DNA from: Candidatus Bathyarchaeota archaeon
GTDB taxonomy: Archaea > Thermoproteota > Bathyarchaeia > 40CM-2-53-6
Direction of reading: 5' to 3'
DNA: 49,820 nt
Assembly (NCBI GenBank): GCA_005883075.1
Contig: VBAX01000054.1
Span: 1 to 49,820, forward strand
Positions 1-7,246 of the stretch are shown piece after piece. The position numbers and the translations under genes are program-made. The notes beneath the pieces were generated by a model. That model did not search any database, was not told the origin of the DNA, and worked only from the letters and a program-made list of their open reading frames with translations. The stretch's first letter is position 1, and each line of letters opens with the position of its first letter.

Positions 1-136
1 CAAGTTCGTCTCGTCACCACGGTTATCTTTCAAGCTAAGAAGGTTACCGATGATATTGATAGCAAAGTAGGGAATCGGGGCCTAATGAGGCTTTGACCTC
101 CTTGTTCAAATAGCCGAAAGGACAATGTAATGACTA

Positions 137-334
137 ATGGCGGTCCAAGGAGACAGGCACATCTGTCCTGTCTGCCGGCAAATCGGGCCCTGCATCTATG
201 CTGGTCGGGACGACGGTGATGACTATAGAGTTCACAACTGTCACGTCTGCGGCTCAACGTGGGAGGAACCGAAAGCAGGTTTGGGTCACGCTGCCAAGTC
301 GACATTGGAACAGAAAGCTCAGCAGATAGCCTGA
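137..334 (+). CDS. Small zinc-ribbon protein (hypothetical)
   Basis: A 65-residue ORF from ATG. Two knuckles are visible, CPVC near residue 10 and CHVC near residue 35, spaced as in a treble-clef or zinc-ribbon fold that would bind one zinc ion. The segment after the second knuckle (GSTWEEP) is typical of short archaeal zinc ribbons. No other domain follows, and the C-terminal 20 residues look helical and charged. Function is unknown; nucleic-acid or protein binding is the usual role of such folds (inference). It stands alone, with no gene upstream in the window and the convergent M20 gene 216 bp downstream. The spacer 335-550 shows nothing recognisable. Confidence 0.55.
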   Translation: MAVQGDRHICPVCRQIGPCIYAGRDDGDDYRVHNCHVCGSTWEEPKAGLGHAAKSTLEQKAQQIA

Positions 335-550
335 GCGAAACCCAGATCCAACGTAGATATACCAGTCTCAACGAGACACTTCTCCGAACAGCGTTGCCGC
401 GTCAGTCTCGAATCTTTCGTATCAAGACTAGACAGAAAAGGACGAACAGGTCTAGAAAGCGCACGGGTTCGAGTCGAAAAATAAGCAACCCTTTCACGAG
501 CAAACATTAGCCCGAGGAACTAGTCCTCTCGCAAGAACGCTTCGAGTGTA

Positions 551-1978
551 CTAGCTAGCCATCTTGCTAAGATTGTCTAGCATCGTGACGAAGGATTTCT
601 CCATCGATGCCAATCCACCAGTCGGCCCGTTCTCGTCTATGACGATGTACTCGTTCGGCGAGTGTGCTAGGGCTCCGTGGCCGAGTCCTCCGATCACTAC
701 TGGGAGGTTGAGGGGTTTCCGGTTGAATATTGCGAATGGTGCGCTTCCCGCTATCGTGGGCCACAATTCCGGATCCTTTCCGAGCTCCTTGTAGGATTTG
801 ATTACGGCTTGGGCGAGCGGGCTCTGATAGCTTGTCCGTGACGATCCGTAGCCGGCTTCTAGTATTCGTATTTGGATGTCTTTGAATCCATAAGCGTCTA
901 GATGGTTTCTGATCATTGGTATCACGTCGTCCTTTCTCATGTTCGGGACGAGGCGTACGTCCATCTTGACGGTAATCTTGTGTGGGAGCAGAGTCTTTGT
1001 CTCCGGTCCCGTGTAGCCGCTCGCTATCCCGTTGATGTTTAGGGTTGGCTCGAAAAGATACTTCTTCAACGCTTCAATACCATGGCTGTCGCCGATGAAC
1101 CTGTCGACCTTCATCTCCTCTCTCACGGCGGCATCGTTGAAGGTCTTCTCCAGCTTCGGGAGGAGCTCGCGATCTTCCTTGTTGGGGACCTGAGCGTGAC
1201 GGTAGAAATCTTGGATCGTCACCTTGTTGCCGTCAGGACCGGTCATTGTGGCTAGCGCCTGGATCATCCTCCAGACCGGGCTGTCAACCCAGGCCTTGTT
1301 GCTTCCATGAATCCCAAACTCTTTGGGGCCTTTTCCCCAGGTCGCACCGTCGAGTTCGAGTTCGAAGAATACGATCCCCTTGACACCCAAGTACATTACC
1401 ACTTTTCCGGTTCGGTCTTGTGAGCAGAACGGGAAGAACACTGCCTTTGCTCCTTGCAGTTCTTTCTCGTGCTTTGAGATGAACTCGGGGAGGTGGCGGC
1501 TTCCGAGTTCCTCCTCTCCTTCAACAACGAATAACAGGTTGACCGGTATTTTCTGGCGGGTGGCTTTGATCGACTCGCAGGCATTCAAGAACCCTCGCAG
1601 CTCTCCCTTCGTGTTGAACGCGCCTCTCGCAACAAGGCATCGACCGAACGGAGGAACGTCCGTTAAGGTTCCTGCTAGCGGGTCTACGCGCCAGCCGGGC
1701 TCGTCAACCGGCATGGTATCATACATCATGTAGACAACGATTGTCTTGTCCGCTCCCGCGTCATAGTTGCCGTAGACTACTGGGTTTCCGCTGGTCTCCT
1801 CCAGGCTTGCTTTGGCCCCGAGGCCGGTGAGATAGCTGAGGATGAGGCTCGCGCAGTCTCTCACTCCCTTGTTTTCTGGGGAGATGGAGGGTTGGCGGAC
1901 TAGCTCCTGGAGCTTCGCTATGTGTTGTGGGAGGTTCTTGTCGATGTGGGTGAAGACTTTTCCACGATCGAGCGGCAT
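551..1978 (-). CDS. M20-family peptidase/deacylase with altered metal ligands
   Basis: A 475-residue protein of the ArgE/DapE/carboxypeptidase G2 (M20) clan, full length for the family. N-terminal and C-terminal catalytic segments flank a central dimerisation region (about residues 205-330). The glutamate pair GEEELGS and the C-terminal ligand histidine (HSPNEY) are present. The usual first metal site HxD is replaced by MYD (VYMMYDTMP), and the bridging aspartate of the GAADxK-type motif reads GAFNTKG. The paralogue at 39361-40737 keeps YGHYD and GAADSK. Known members hydrolyse peptide or amide bonds with two zinc ions; this one may use a different metal arrangement or be a non-canonical subfamily (inference). 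The gene is monocistronic, with the start at the ATG of MPLDRG. Confidence 0.85.
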   Translation of the reverse strand: MPLDRGKVFTHIDKNLPQHIAKLQELVRQPSISPENKGVRDCASLILSYLTGLGAKASLEETSGNPVVYGNYDAGADKTIVVYMMYDTMPVDEPGWRVDPLAGTLTDVPPFGRCLVARGAFNTKGELRGFLNACESIKATRQKIPVNLLFVVEGEEELGSRHLPEFISKHEKELQGAKAVFFPFCSQDRTGKVVMYLGVKGIVFFELELDGATWGKGPKEFGIHGSNKAWVDSPVWRMIQALATMTGPDGNKVTIQDFYRHAQVPNKEDRELLPKLEKTFNDAAVREEMKVDRFIGDSHGIEALKKYLFEPTLNINGIASGYTGPETKTLLPHKITVKMDVRLVPNMRKDDVIPMIRNHLDAYGFKDIQIRILEAGYGSSRTSYQSPLAQAVIKSYKELGKDPELWPTIAGSAPFAIFNRKPLNLPVVIGGLGHGALAHSPNEYIVIDENGPTGGLASMEKSFVTMLDNLSKMAS

Positions 1979-2033
1979 GAATGCCGCCTGAAAGAATGGT
2001 CGGGTATAAGCGTTGAGAGACGCGCTGGTTCTA

Positions 2034-2348
2034 CTATACTGTGGAAGAGGCGAACTGGTATGATTGTTGTAGGATTCTCATTATTCGGCGGAGATCCGGT
2101 CTGGGTCCGAGTTTGAGGATGACCCATCCTTCACGGTCGTGAACCTCTGGGGAGCGAGAGACTGTGCCTTGGCTGATCATGACCTCTTTGAGGTCCGGAG
2201 GTAAACGCAGTTCTATCCGGTCTGGGCTGTGGATGTGCGCGAAGGATTTTCCGCCCACATGCAACTCGATCTCCTCGTCTCCGTGGTCTTTCATCTCGAC
2301 GCCGGGGACGAGAAGCATCTCGCCCGCGATCATGTACAGTAGGCTCAT
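2034..2348 (-). CDS. DUF5519 / luciferase-domain-like small protein
   Basis: A 104-residue protein. The segment GKSFAHIHSPDRIELRLP followed by a C-terminal GWVILKLG block resembles DUF5519 (the Pfam Luciferase domain family, whose members lack proven light-emitting activity). The pattern is H-x-H, a polar strand, then a conserved tryptophan strand. The reaction is unknown. The start is taken at MSLLYMI; a second ATG five codons on is possible. It lies 55 bp upstream of the M20 gene on the same strand, so co-transcription is plausible, and just after the unknown gene 2403-2936, also on the same strand. Confidence 0.6.
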   Translation of the reverse strand: MSLLYMIAGEMLLVPGVEMKDHGDEEIELHVGGKSFAHIHSPDRIELRLPPDLKEVMISQGTVSRSPEVHDREGWVILKLGPRPDLRRIMRILQQSYQFASSTV

Positions 2349-2402
2349 GGCGGGTAGTGTTCTTGCCAGAGACGCGCTTATTTCTTTCTAAACTCTAATC
2401 GC

Positions 2403-2936
2403 CTAATGAGTGGGGCGCGGACCATCGTGTCTTCGTGTCGGATTCATGTATCTTCTCAATCGCGGCCAGCCCGTTTTGGCGTATTTGAGACGGTCAGGGT
2501 CATTCTTGACCCACTTTAGCATGTGAAAGAAGCTCCTCGCTCGCTTCTCATCTCTCTCAGCAATCGGTTCGTAGCCCAAGTTCCTGATCTCGTCCAAGTA
2601 GGCGGTCTCCACGTTGTTCTGAGCGTCTCCAGTAATCACGGCAGTCTTGACTCTTGTCTTTCCGTATTTCTCGGCTAAATGGGGTCTGGTCTCGTCGAAC
2701 AGGAAACTGCTGCATATCTCAATCTCCTCGTTCTCTCCCAGCTTCATCTGGTAGAGGAGATTGAGCGCGAGTTCTGTAGCCTTTTTCTGGTACGTTTTTC
2801 TTCCGAAGCTCGGGCTCTGAAAATAGGATACGGGGATCATGTCATAATGGAACTCCCCGGTCTCTTTGCGATGCGCGCCAACGACGACTCCGTGGAGGAG
2901 GTCACCGACACCGGCATCGTCAATCTGGATCGTCAA
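2403..2936 (-). CDS. Conserved hypothetical protein (177 aa)
   Basis: Not recognised as a named family. The N-terminus MTIQIDDAGVGDLLHGVVVG is acidic and glycine-rich and looks like the first beta hairpin of an RNase H-like fold, a weak structural guess only. The middle (about 60-130) alternates helices and strands with a TAVITGDAQNN stretch, and the last 40 residues are strongly basic (RARSFF, RLRRYM). No signal peptide or membrane segment is seen. It heads a possible same-strand trio with the DUF5519-like and M20 genes. Coding is supported by length, codon pattern and the absence of a better ORF on the other strand. Confidence 0.6.
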   Translation of the reverse strand: MTIQIDDAGVGDLLHGVVVGAHRKETGEFHYDMIPVSYFQSPSFGRKTYQKKATELALNLLYQMKLGENEEIEICSSFLFDETRPHLAEKYGKTRVKTAVITGDAQNNVETAYLDEIRNLGYEPIAERDEKRARSFFHMLKWVKNDPDRLKYAKTGWPRLRRYMNPTRRHDGPRPTH

Positions 2937-2990
2937 ACCAGTATGACTTCTGCTTCAACTCGGAATTAAGCATGATTTGCCGAATCCGCT

Positions 2991-3202
2991 CTCTTGCGTC
3001 GCGAGGTGTGCTGTGCAAGACCCCCCCTTTTGGAGGAGGAAATTTTCTGTCTGGCAATGATTATGGGCGAGACAGGCGATTCAGGGCACAGACCAAGCTT
3101 GGATCAGATGGCGTTTTAACGAGTCGTCAAGAACGGTTTGCTATGCAATTAAGGGGACGGCTCCCAGATTCGAGATCAGGGCTGATAATGGGCGAGTTCC
3201 GA
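2991..3202 (+). repeat. Dispersed repeat family 1, copy A (candidate structured RNA)
   Basis: This spacer resembles, by eye, 40874-41107 (reverse strand) and 46035-46266. Shared blocks in order are CTCTTG.. CGCGAGG, AAGACCCCC, TTTCTGTCTGG, GATTCAGGGCACA, and ATTCGAGATCAGGGCTGA near the end. Copy A is the most divergent, especially in its centre (about 3100-3160). The hairpin TCTGTCT/AGACAGG at 3046-3077 is kept with one G-T wobble. The track ORF 2972-3205 covers it but has no counterpart in the other copies, so the conserved unit is not protein-coding. Confidence 0.55.
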
Positions 3203-3242
3203 TAGCCTCCAGTTGCTCCGATGTTTATCTCGAGGGGGAATC

Positions 3243-3250
3243 TTTATATT
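3243..3250 (+). promoter_or_regulatory. TATA-like box for padR
   Basis: TTTATATT lies about 40-47 bp upstream of the chosen padR ATG at 3290, a position fitting an archaeal TATA box. It directly abuts the triple palindrome 3253-3288, so a repressor bound there would occlude the transcription start. Confidence 0.45.
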
Positions 3251-3252
3251 CT

Positions 3253-3288
3253 CGATATCGGTTATCCAATATCGGAAAAGCGATATCG
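3253..3288. promoter_or_regulatory. Triple CGATATCG operator upstream of padR
   Basis: Two perfect CGATATCG palindromes (3253-3260 and 3281-3288) and a degenerate middle one (CCAATATCGG, centred 3270/3271) are spaced exactly 14 bp centre to centre. They lie between the TATA-like box and the ATG of the PadR gene, which suggests autorepression. Related palindromes occur upstream of the second padR (CGATAATATCG at 4991) and of the V4R gene (CCCGATATCGG at 5935). Confidence 0.6.
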
Positions 3289-3289
3289 A

Positions 3290-3709
3290 ATGTTTCGCGG
3301 ATTTGGAATGTTCAGAAAACGCGGCCTCCGACCTTGGGTGCTCAACATACTCAGAAGAGCGCCCAAGAACGGCGCGGAAATAATGGACGAGATTGAGAAC
3401 ATGAGCCAGGGGTGGTGGAGACCCTCCCCAGGATCCGTCTATCCCATGCTAGAAGAAATGGTCCAAGACGGCCTGATCAAAAAGAGAGAGGACGGTAGAT
3501 ACGAGCTAACAAACAAGGAGCAGCAGGAAGAAGAGTGGCCCTTCAGCCACCACTTCGCTGGCCCTCGATCAATCGATGCGATGCTGAACGAGATCACCGG
3601 CTACATATCCTACTTCGAAGACCTGACAAAAACCGACCGAGCAAAGCTAGAGTCTCACAAGGACAAGATTAGAACGATAGCAGAACGACTCACGTCGCTG
3701 GTCAAGTAG
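3290..3709 (+). CDS. PadR-family transcriptional regulator (1)
   Basis: A winged-helix repressor of the PadR type, 139 residues from the ATG at 3290 (MFRGFGMFRKRG). The track start at 3221 would run through the TATA box and operator, so I prefer the internal ATG. The N-terminal wHTH (about 10-90) contains the diagnostic block SPGSVYPMLEEMVQDGLI and a wing rich in charged residues (REDGRYELT). The C-terminal half is a helical dimerisation region (ITGYISYFEDLTK). PadR proteins usually repress detoxification or transport genes and respond to small molecules. The triple CGATATCG palindrome in its own promoter points to autoregulation. It is convergent with thrC. Confidence 0.85.
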   Translation: MFRGFGMFRKRGLRPWVLNILRRAPKNGAEIMDEIENMSQGWWRPSPGSVYPMLEEMVQDGLIKKREDGRYELTNKEQQEEEWPFSHHFAGPRSIDAMLNEITGYISYFEDLTKTDRAKLESHKDKIRTIAERLTSLVK

Positions 3710-3721
3710 CACAGGGAACCC

Positions 3722-3740
3722 CCCTCTCTGTCTTTTTCTA
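3722..3740 (+). terminator. T-rich terminator between padR and thrC
   Basis: A pyrimidine run CTGTCTTTTTC begins about 20 bp after the padR stop in the 74-bp gap between convergent genes. Archaeal intrinsic termination needs only a U-rich stretch; no strong hairpin precedes it. Confidence 0.35.
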
Positions 3741-3783
3741 GATCCTAAGGGCAGAATATTATCCAGGAATCTGTTGACCATTC

Positions 3784-4932
3784 CTAGAATTGCTCTAGGG
3801 TCTTGAGCCCAGACCCGGTTGCTATGAGGACGACTTCTGCTGACCTATCGATCATCTTCTCACGATAGAGATGGTGTAGAGCAGCGATTGTTGCCGCGCT
3901 GGAAGGCTCGAGGAGAAGACCCTCATCCTTGAGGGCTTGACCCATGGACTTGCGGATCTCCTCGTCTGTAACGGACATGGCTATGCCGTCTGATTCTCTG
4001 AGGCATCGAAGAATCCATTTTCCAGCCAGTGGCTTAGGTATTCTTAGACCGAAAGCGATTGTCTGGGGATTCTTCCATTCGTCCACGTCATCTCTCTTGG
4101 ACTGGTAGGCCTTGACCACTGGCGCGCAACCGGTCGGCTGGACTGCTACGAATCTCGGTCTCGTTTTGACCCATCCGATTTTTTCTAGGATAGAGAACAT
4201 CTTCCACATACCTACAAGTCCGACTCCTCCCCCAACAGGGTATACAACATAGTCCGGGACCCTCCAGTCAAGTTGTTCGCAAATTTCCAAGGCCATTGTT
4301 CCCTTGCCGTCGTGGCGGTAGGGTGTGACAAAAGTCGAGGCGTTGTAGCTTCCTTCACTCTTTGCGAGAGCCTCAGTTCGGCGTCCGGCGTCTGCTATCG
4401 TGCCATCAACTAGGGTAATTTTCGCTCCCAGTTTCTGAGAAAGTTCGACTTTTGCTGGATTTACTTGCTGAGGTAGAAACACCCTGCAAGCTAGGTCTGC
4501 AATGTGTGAGTATAGGGCGAAGGAGCATCCTGCGTTGCCTTCAGAAGACAAGATGATCTCCTTGACGCCCGATGAGGAGAGAGCTGTAACTGCGAGAGAA
4601 GCGCCTCGGTCCTTGAACGTCCCGGTCGGGTTTTTCGTCTCATCCTTTACCCACACGTTCCCGTAAAAGGACCTGAGTTTTCTTAGAGGCGTGTCACCTT
4701 CTCCGGCCGAGACAATCCTGTCCTTCTCATCGACTGGCAAGAAGGCCTGGTACTTCCACATGGACGGAGTGGGGCCCAGATTGTCCTTCGAGATCTCGCT
4801 GAGAATCTCTGGATTGATTATTGTATCCAGTAACCCGTTACACTTTGGGCATTTCTGAAGAATCTCGCCCTTTGGATAGGTGGTGTGGCATTCTGTGCAC
4901 TGTAGCCCCTGAAAGGCCCTCTCTCGTCTCAA
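3784..4932 (-). CDS. thrC: Threonine synthase
   Basis: A PLP-dependent enzyme of fold type II converting O-phosphohomoserine to threonine in the cytoplasm. At 382 residues it has the usual archaeal length. An N-terminal zinc ribbon (CTEC near residue 12, CPKC near 28) precedes the catalytic core, a common archaeal arrangement. The PLP lysine lies in NPTGTFKDRGAS (about 105), the phosphate-binding loop in SSEGNAGCS (about 130), and a glycine-rich VYPVGGGVGLVG loop follows. The start is TTG at 4932 (MRRERAFQ), with the AT-rich palindrome 4962-4975 upstream. It stands alone, between the two padR genes. The cysteate synthase and diaminopropionate families are related alternatives, but the zinc ribbon and loops favour threonine synthase. 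Confidence 0.88.
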   Translation of the reverse strand: MRRERAFQGLQCTECHTTYPKGEILQKCPKCNGLLDTIINPEILSEISKDNLGPTPSMWKYQAFLPVDEKDRIVSAGEGDTPLRKLRSFYGNVWVKDETKNPTGTFKDRGASLAVTALSSSGVKEIILSSEGNAGCSFALYSHIADLACRVFLPQQVNPAKVELSQKLGAKITLVDGTIADAGRRTEALAKSEGSYNASTFVTPYRHDGKGTMALEICEQLDWRVPDYVVYPVGGGVGLVGMWKMFSILEKIGWVKTRPRFVAVQPTGCAPVVKAYQSKRDDVDEWKNPQTIAFGLRIPKPLAGKWILRCLRESDGIAMSVTDEEIRKSMGQALKDEGLLLEPSSAATIAALHHLYREKMIDRSAEVVLIATGSGLKTLEQF

Positions 4933-4961
4933 CTAGACCTGGGGAACGCCAGTGTGCGATA

Positions 4962-4975
4962 CCCTCTTAAGAGGG
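4962..4975. promoter_or_regulatory. Perfect 14-bp palindrome between thrC and padR
   Basis: CCCTCTTAAGAGGG is a perfect inverted repeat 30-43 bp upstream of the thrC TTG start, where its TTAA core could act as, or overlap, the TATA box of the divergent thrC promoter. It may be a regulator site or part of a bidirectional promoter. Confidence 0.4.
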
Positions 4976-4990
4976 GATTGTATTGAAATC

Positions 4991-5001
4991 CGATAATATC
5001 G
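4991..5001. promoter_or_regulatory. PadR-type operator CGATAATATCG
   Basis: An inverted repeat CGATA-A-TATCG 25 bp upstream of the second padR start, followed by a further half-site CTCGATAG. It resembles the CGATATCG palindromes upstream of the first padR and the V4R gene. Confidence 0.5.
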
Positions 5002-5025
5002 AATCTCGATAGTTCCCGTGAAACT

Positions 5026-5349
5026 ATGACAAGAGCGGTCAACGAGCGAATGGTGAAAAGCTTCCTTGATCTGTTCGTCCTCTCTCTCCTCGACAATGGA
5101 GGAAAACACGGATACGAGATAATGCGGGAACTGAAAGACAAGACCGGTGCCCACATCGGCGCGGGAACCCTTTACCCGTTATTATACGAGCTAGAAGAGC
5201 GCAGGCTGGTCGCTGGCGAATGGATGTCGCCAACACGGAGGAGCAGACGCGTCTACCGAATTACGGATCAAGGAGAAAGGTATCGGGACCAGTCATTCCT
5301 AGGATTGGATCGGTTGCTAAGAACCTCGTTCTCGAATTCGAACCACTAG
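5026..5349 (+). CDS. PadR-family transcriptional regulator (2)
   Basis: A 107-residue minimal PadR protein. The winged helix spans about residues 8-90, with the family hallmarks FVLSLLDNGGKHGYEIMRE and IGAGTLYPLLYELEERRLV and a wing SRRVYRITDQGE. Only a short tail follows, so it lacks the long C-terminal helical domain of PadR-s2 types. An operator-like palindrome CGATAATATCG lies just upstream. It converges on the V4R gene with 14 bp between stops, and the V4R promoter carries a related palindrome, so the two probably belong to one regulatory unit (inference). Confidence 0.85.
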   Translation: MTRAVNERMVKSFLDLFVLSLLDNGGKHGYEIMRELKDKTGAHIGAGTLYPLLYELEERRLVAGEWMSPTRRSRRVYRITDQGERYRDQSFLGLDRLLRTSFSNSNH

Positions 5350-5363
5350 TCGGATATTCTCTT

Positions 5364-5888
5364 CTACCGTTCTGCGTGTCGAGTTATCTCGGCGGGATCG
5401 CCTATTATCGCCTCACAGAACCGATCACCCTTTCCCTGGCAAGAAACCTCGAGCGACTCACATCTTCTCCCGAAGGTCTGTTCCATTGCCCCTGTGAGAA
5501 TTCCGCGGCCGAAATGACAGACCGGCGTCTTGCCTTTTCTGTTCCTTACCGAGACGCCATTTGTCCATCGTATTCTAGCCATTTTTTTCGCGAAGTCAAT
5601 ATCGACGATCGTAAGTTTTCCCCATCCACCGAGAGTACCGAGACGCTCCGCAATCTTCTGGAGATCATCGGGATTCTTGACATCTAGGCCGGATTTTTTC
5701 GCCATGCTCATGTATTGAGCCCCACCTTGTTTCCCGATACTGTACTGGAAACTAGTCGCAGTGATTGGTCCTAAACTTTCAGTTAACCTGTCCTCGATGG
5801 AATGAATCAAAGCGACAGGGATGAAGAGGAACCGTTCGTTGTAAGCTGTAATTATTCCCTTGGCCTCATCGATGTCTAACGCCTGCAT
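5364..5888 (-). CDS. V4R (4-vinyl reductase) domain sensor-like protein
   Basis: A 174-residue protein dominated by a V4R domain: GRGILTGAMEQTFGRRCESLEVSCQGKGDRFCEAIIG near the C-terminus has the characteristic spaced cysteines (C, C and C) and the Gx-E-x-C pattern of V4R small-molecule or heme-binding domains. The N-terminal 80 residues (FIPVALIHSIEDRL) fit the helical start of the same fold. Such domains bind ligands in regulators such as XylR/DmpR and occur as stand-alone archaeal proteins next to PadR genes. No DNA-binding domain is fused, so it may bind the inducer or act as a co-sensor. The palindrome at 5931-5950 lies 43 bp upstream of the start. Confidence 0.75.
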   Translation of the reverse strand: MQALDIDEAKGIITAYNERFLFIPVALIHSIEDRLTESLGPITATSFQYSIGKQGGAQYMSMAKKSGLDVKNPDDLQKIAERLGTLGGWGKLTIVDIDFAKKMARIRWTNGVSVRNRKGKTPVCHFGRGILTGAMEQTFGRRCESLEVSCQGKGDRFCEAIIGDPAEITRHAER

Positions 5889-5930
5889 TACGCTGCGGAG
5901 CCGCTCCGGCTTTTTGGTAGTGTTCAGAGG

Positions 5931-5950
5931 ATTTCCCGATATCGGAAAAT
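5931..5950. promoter_or_regulatory. PadR-type palindrome upstream of the V4R gene
   Basis: ATTTCCCGATATCGGAAAAT is a near-perfect inverted repeat (one mismatch per arm) containing CGATATCG, the core found three times upstream of padR 1. It sits 43-62 bp before the V4R start, placed to overlap its promoter. Confidence 0.55.
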
Positions 5951-6041
5951 ACAGCCTTGCTTAATTGGTCTTGCGAGAAAAAAGGTAAGCGCGACTCTAC
6001 CTATTCGGTAATCGAGAAGGTTTCAATGTTCTCTTGGATTC

Positions 6042-6740
6042 CTATGCAGCAGTGTCCTGTTGCGCGGGTCTCGGTGTATCGCCTTTATTCCCCCTGGAGC
6101 GCCGGTTCCGAAGTCTCCCAAGTAGTCTGCTTCGAAGACTGTCCTTGTGTCCCAGTAATCTCTTCTCCCAGTCGACGCGGATAATGAGATATGCGGTGGA
6201 GAGTACGAGTGCCGCTGACACTATTGATGCATAGACGTTTTCTCCGAAGAACTGGTCGACGGGTTGTTTGAACACTCTCGCGACGTAGAGGACAGAGAGA
6301 ATCCAGACGAATTTTCCCGTATAGAGGGCCAGGTAAGATTTCAGTGGGCTGTATCGAATAATTCCCATGGGAATGAAAGCCGCGTCAACTAGTGGAGAGG
6401 CGGCGAAGAGGACTCCTACCAGGAAAGTGCTTCCGCCCAAGAGTTTTCGTAGCGAGTCAAACCTTTCCTGCTTACGGATAGCTCGTCGAGCCCCATATCC
6501 GAGAGCGTAGCTGACGAGTTTTCCACTGGCCGCTCCAAGAGCCGCGATGGCTGCGATCTGTATTATTCCAATATAGCTTTCATCCAGAACGAGCCCGATT
6601 ACTATCACCAAGTAGGGAGTCGGAAAGAACGGTATGAGATTGCCGACAACACTGACAACAAAGACGAATAGAAGTGTTGCGAGAAGACCTGAAGGGTGGG
6701 TGGACAAAAACCCGAAGAGCCATCCAATCAGATCGACCAT
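6042..6740 (-). CDS. VTT/DedA-like (SNARE-associated) membrane protein
   Basis: A 232-residue integral membrane protein of the VTT (DedA/TVP38/YqaA) type. Hydrophobic segments lie at about 18-40, 42-65 and 68-85, followed by a re-entrant region with FAASPLVDAAFIPMGIIRYSPLKSY, in which a proline/glycine-containing amphipathic loop is typical of the family, then segments near 140-155 and 165-185. The C-terminal 45 residues are basic and low complexity (RSRLLGRLRNRRSRG), probably cytoplasmic. VTT proteins include lipid scramblases and undecaprenyl-phosphate translocases; the substrate here is unknown. It is monocistronic, reading away from the 6881 gene. Confidence 0.75.
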   Translation of the reverse strand: MVDLIGWLFGFLSTHPSGLLATLLFVFVVSVVGNLIPFFPTPYLVIVIGLVLDESYIGIIQIAAIAALGAASGKLVSYALGYGARRAIRKQERFDSLRKLLGGSTFLVGVLFAASPLVDAAFIPMGIIRYSPLKSYLALYTGKFVWILSVLYVARVFKQPVDQFFGENVYASIVSAALVLSTAYLIIRVDWEKRLLGHKDSLRSRLLGRLRNRRSRGNKGDTPRPAQQDTAA

Positions 6741-6880
6741 GATGCCAGATCGATCACGCTCTATCGGGAAGGGGTTGAAAAGCTATCTGGCGGGGACTCT
6801 TCTAGGCCAACTCGCTGAGAGAAAGTTCTTCTGAGCGGAATTATTCTCTCGGCCAACTGTGGCTGGACGGGTCTGACAAG

Positions 6881-7198
6881 ATGAGGATGAAGGACGTATA
6901 CTCGAAGAAGATCACCTCAGAAGAGGAACAGGGCGGTTACGTGATAGTCCTGAAAGACCGAATCTCGTTCTTCCCTTTGCTGGGCCGGAGATTCCAGATT
7001 ATCCAGAATGGCCGCTCGCGAAGAGCCATGGTAGAATCCTACCCCTGCACTTGCAGAGGACCCGAGCTTCCACACTCACACTCTTTCGTCAGGGTCAAGG
7101 CGGTGAAGTCAGGTGATCGAGTTACGATTCGGAAGGATTCGAAGAACGGAACCCGTTTTCTTCTCCAAATCCAAAGCCATCCTCGAAGAGGCGTCTGA
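6881..7198 (+). CDS. Small hypothetical protein with CxC and HxH motif
   Basis: A 105-residue basic protein. A compact block YPCTCRGPELPHSHSF near residues 55-70 places two cysteines and two histidines in metal-binding spacing. The flanking sequence is beta-rich (VIVLKDRISFFPLLGRRFQII; VRVKAVKSGDRVTIRKDS). I do not recognise the family. It ends 48 bp before the RNase J-like gene on the same strand. The linker contains a possible TATA box (CCTATAATC), so the two may be co-transcribed or separately initiated. A role in RNA metabolism is suggested only by position. Confidence 0.55.
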   Translation: MRMKDVYSKKITSEEEQGGYVIVLKDRISFFPLLGRRFQIIQNGRSRRAMVESYPCTCRGPELPHSHSFVRVKAVKSGDRVTIRKDSKNGTRFLLQIQSHPRRGV

Positions 7199-7246
7199 AG
7201 TCCTATAATCAGAGAACCAACAAAAAAACCCGAGAAGACTCTACTC

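Noticed and set aside
2972-3205. 77-residue ORF on the plus strand
   Set aside because: It lies in repeat copy A and its frame is not kept in copies B and C, so the ORF is incidental.
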